A stretch of 6,552 bases of DNA from Ruminococcaceae bacterium UBA1213. GTDB taxonomy: Bacteria; Bacillota; Clostridia; Oscillospirales; Acutalibacteraceae. Where the stretch lies: NCBI GenBank assembly GCA_002309275.1, contig DBXL01000091.1, forward strand, positions 1 to 6,552, given 5' to 3'. This document shows positions 6,061 through 6,552 of the stretch, piece by piece; position 1 is the first letter of the stretch; the number at the start of each line of letters is the position of its first letter. The position numbers and the translations under genes were made by a program. Under the pieces are notes generated by a model. That model was given only the letters and a program-made list of their open reading frames with translations. It was not told where the DNA came from and did not search any database.

Positions 6061-6447
6061 ATGAATAAAGGGAAAAATGTTGAAAAAACCATTGAAGATT
6101 ACCTTGAAGCAATGCTTATGATACAGGAACAGCAGGGAATAGTTCGTTCAATAGATGTTGCGTACCTTCTGGGCGTGACGAAACCCAGCGTTACATATAC
6201 GACCAAACGTCTTAAAGAACGTGGATATATCACTATGGACGAAAATAATTTTATCAATCTTACTCAAACAGGCATGGCTATTGCTTCCCGCACATATGAA
6301 AAACATAAAATACTTACAGGCTTTTTTATGCATCTGGGCGTTGACAGGGAAATTGCAATGAAAGATGCCTGCCTGATTGAGCATGATTTAAGCCCTGAAA
6401 CCTTTGAGGCTCTGTGCAGGCATATCAGCTCTATCGAGAATGACTGA
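6061..6447 (+). CDS. DtxR/MntR-family metal-dependent transcriptional repressor (short form)
   Basis: The 128-residue protein has an N-terminal winged helix-turn-helix (about 10-70, with SIDVAYLLGVTKPSVTYTTK at 30-49 spanning the recognition region) and a helical metal-binding/dimerisation domain (about 71-125). It lacks the C-terminal SH3 domain of long DtxR/IdeR proteins, as MntR does. Against B. subtilis MntR the metal ligands align at a constant offset of 5: Asp13 (D8), Glu16 (E11), His82 (H77), Cys104 (E99), Glu107 (E102) and His108 (H103). Five are conserved; the sixth is Cys, as at Cys102 of iron-responsive DtxR. The protein probably binds DNA when loaded with Fe(II) or Mn(II) and represses the divergent feoAB operon 146 bases away. 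Iron is favoured by the Cys and the neighbour, but selectivity is not proven, so neither mntR nor ideR is assigned. The start is supported by GAAGGGAG at 6042-6049. Confidence 0.9.
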   Translation: MNKGKNVEKTIEDYLEAMLMIQEQQGIVRSIDVAYLLGVTKPSVTYTTKRLKERGYITMDENNFINLTQTGMAIASRTYEKHKILTGFFMHLGVDREIAMKDACLIEHDLSPETFEALCRHISSIEND

Positions 6448-6486
6448 TAAATCTCCGAATCCGTATTGTTAAACATATTTGTTTCC

Positions 6487-6521
6487 AAAAGCGTACAGCT
6501 TGAAAAGACTGTACGCTTTTT
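6487..6521 (+). terminator. Intrinsic terminator after the DtxR-family gene
   Basis: A 12-bp perfect stem AAAAGCGTACAG (6487-6498) / CTGTACGCTTTT (6509-6520) with a 10-base loop is followed by a further T and then AGATTTTT. It lies 39 bases after the stop codon. The A-run on the left arm means it could also stop minus-strand transcription entering from the right edge. Confidence 0.88.
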
Positions 6522-6552
6522 AGATTTTTAAACTATAAATGAGCAAATTTGA

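Noticed and set aside
6539..6552. ATG near the right edge that could begin another gene
   Set aside because: No ribosome binding site precedes it and only four codons are visible.
1..6552. Mobile elements, CRISPR arrays, tRNA or rRNA genes
   Set aside because: No direct-repeat arrays, transposase or integrase fragments, or tRNA/rRNA-like sequences were seen on either strand.

Overview
The window reads as a low-GC chromosome segment from an endospore-forming member of the Clostridia, most likely a Ruminococcus-like or other Oscillospirales bacterium. The evidence is the presence of SpoVT, a SipL-type protein and SpoIVA, A/T-rich intergenic DNA, strong GGAGG-type ribosome binding sites and a ferrous-iron (Feo) locus typical of gut anaerobes. 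The genus is an inference from protein style, not a measurement.

Layout: (1) 1-97, minus strand, the first 32 codons of spoVT, running off the left edge. (2) 98-436, a divergent intergenic region with a 16-bp-stem hairpin at 190-228, a small dyad carrying TATAAT on both strands, and a good match to a sporulation sigma-E promoter (376-404) just before the next gene. (3) 437-1975 and 1995-3473, plus strand, a SipL-type SPOCS/LysM protein followed 19 bases later by spoIVA. The two look like one mother-cell operon for the basement layer of the spore coat. (4) 3475-3508, a 15-bp hairpin with A-run and T-run flanks that serves as a bidirectional terminator between convergent spoIVA and feoB. (5) 5914-3510, minus strand, feoA-feoB, an iron-transport operon whose FeoB is clearly divergent at the positions that are cysteines in ordinary clostridial FeoB. 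(6) 5915-6060, a compact divergent control region with a promoter on each strand. (7) 6061-6447, plus strand, a short DtxR/MntR-family metal-sensing repressor, closed by a strong terminator at 6487-6521.

The window holds two unrelated modules. The left half is sporulation: SpoVT is a late forespore regulator in Bacillus, while SipL and SpoIVA form the platform on which the coat is built. SipL binding to SpoIVA is established in Clostridioides difficile, and here the two genes are adjacent. The right half is metal homeostasis: the DtxR-type sensor is divergent from feoAB and probably represses it, and perhaps itself, when metal is plentiful.

Nothing here is an obviously new system such as a defence island, CRISPR array or mobile element. 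The most unusual item is the FeoB. It keeps the family fold and most G-protein motifs but has lost the conserved GxGC, IPC and APC cysteines, has ELPG in place of DLPG, and has a rewritten switch I. It may be a paralogue with altered metal choice or mechanism.
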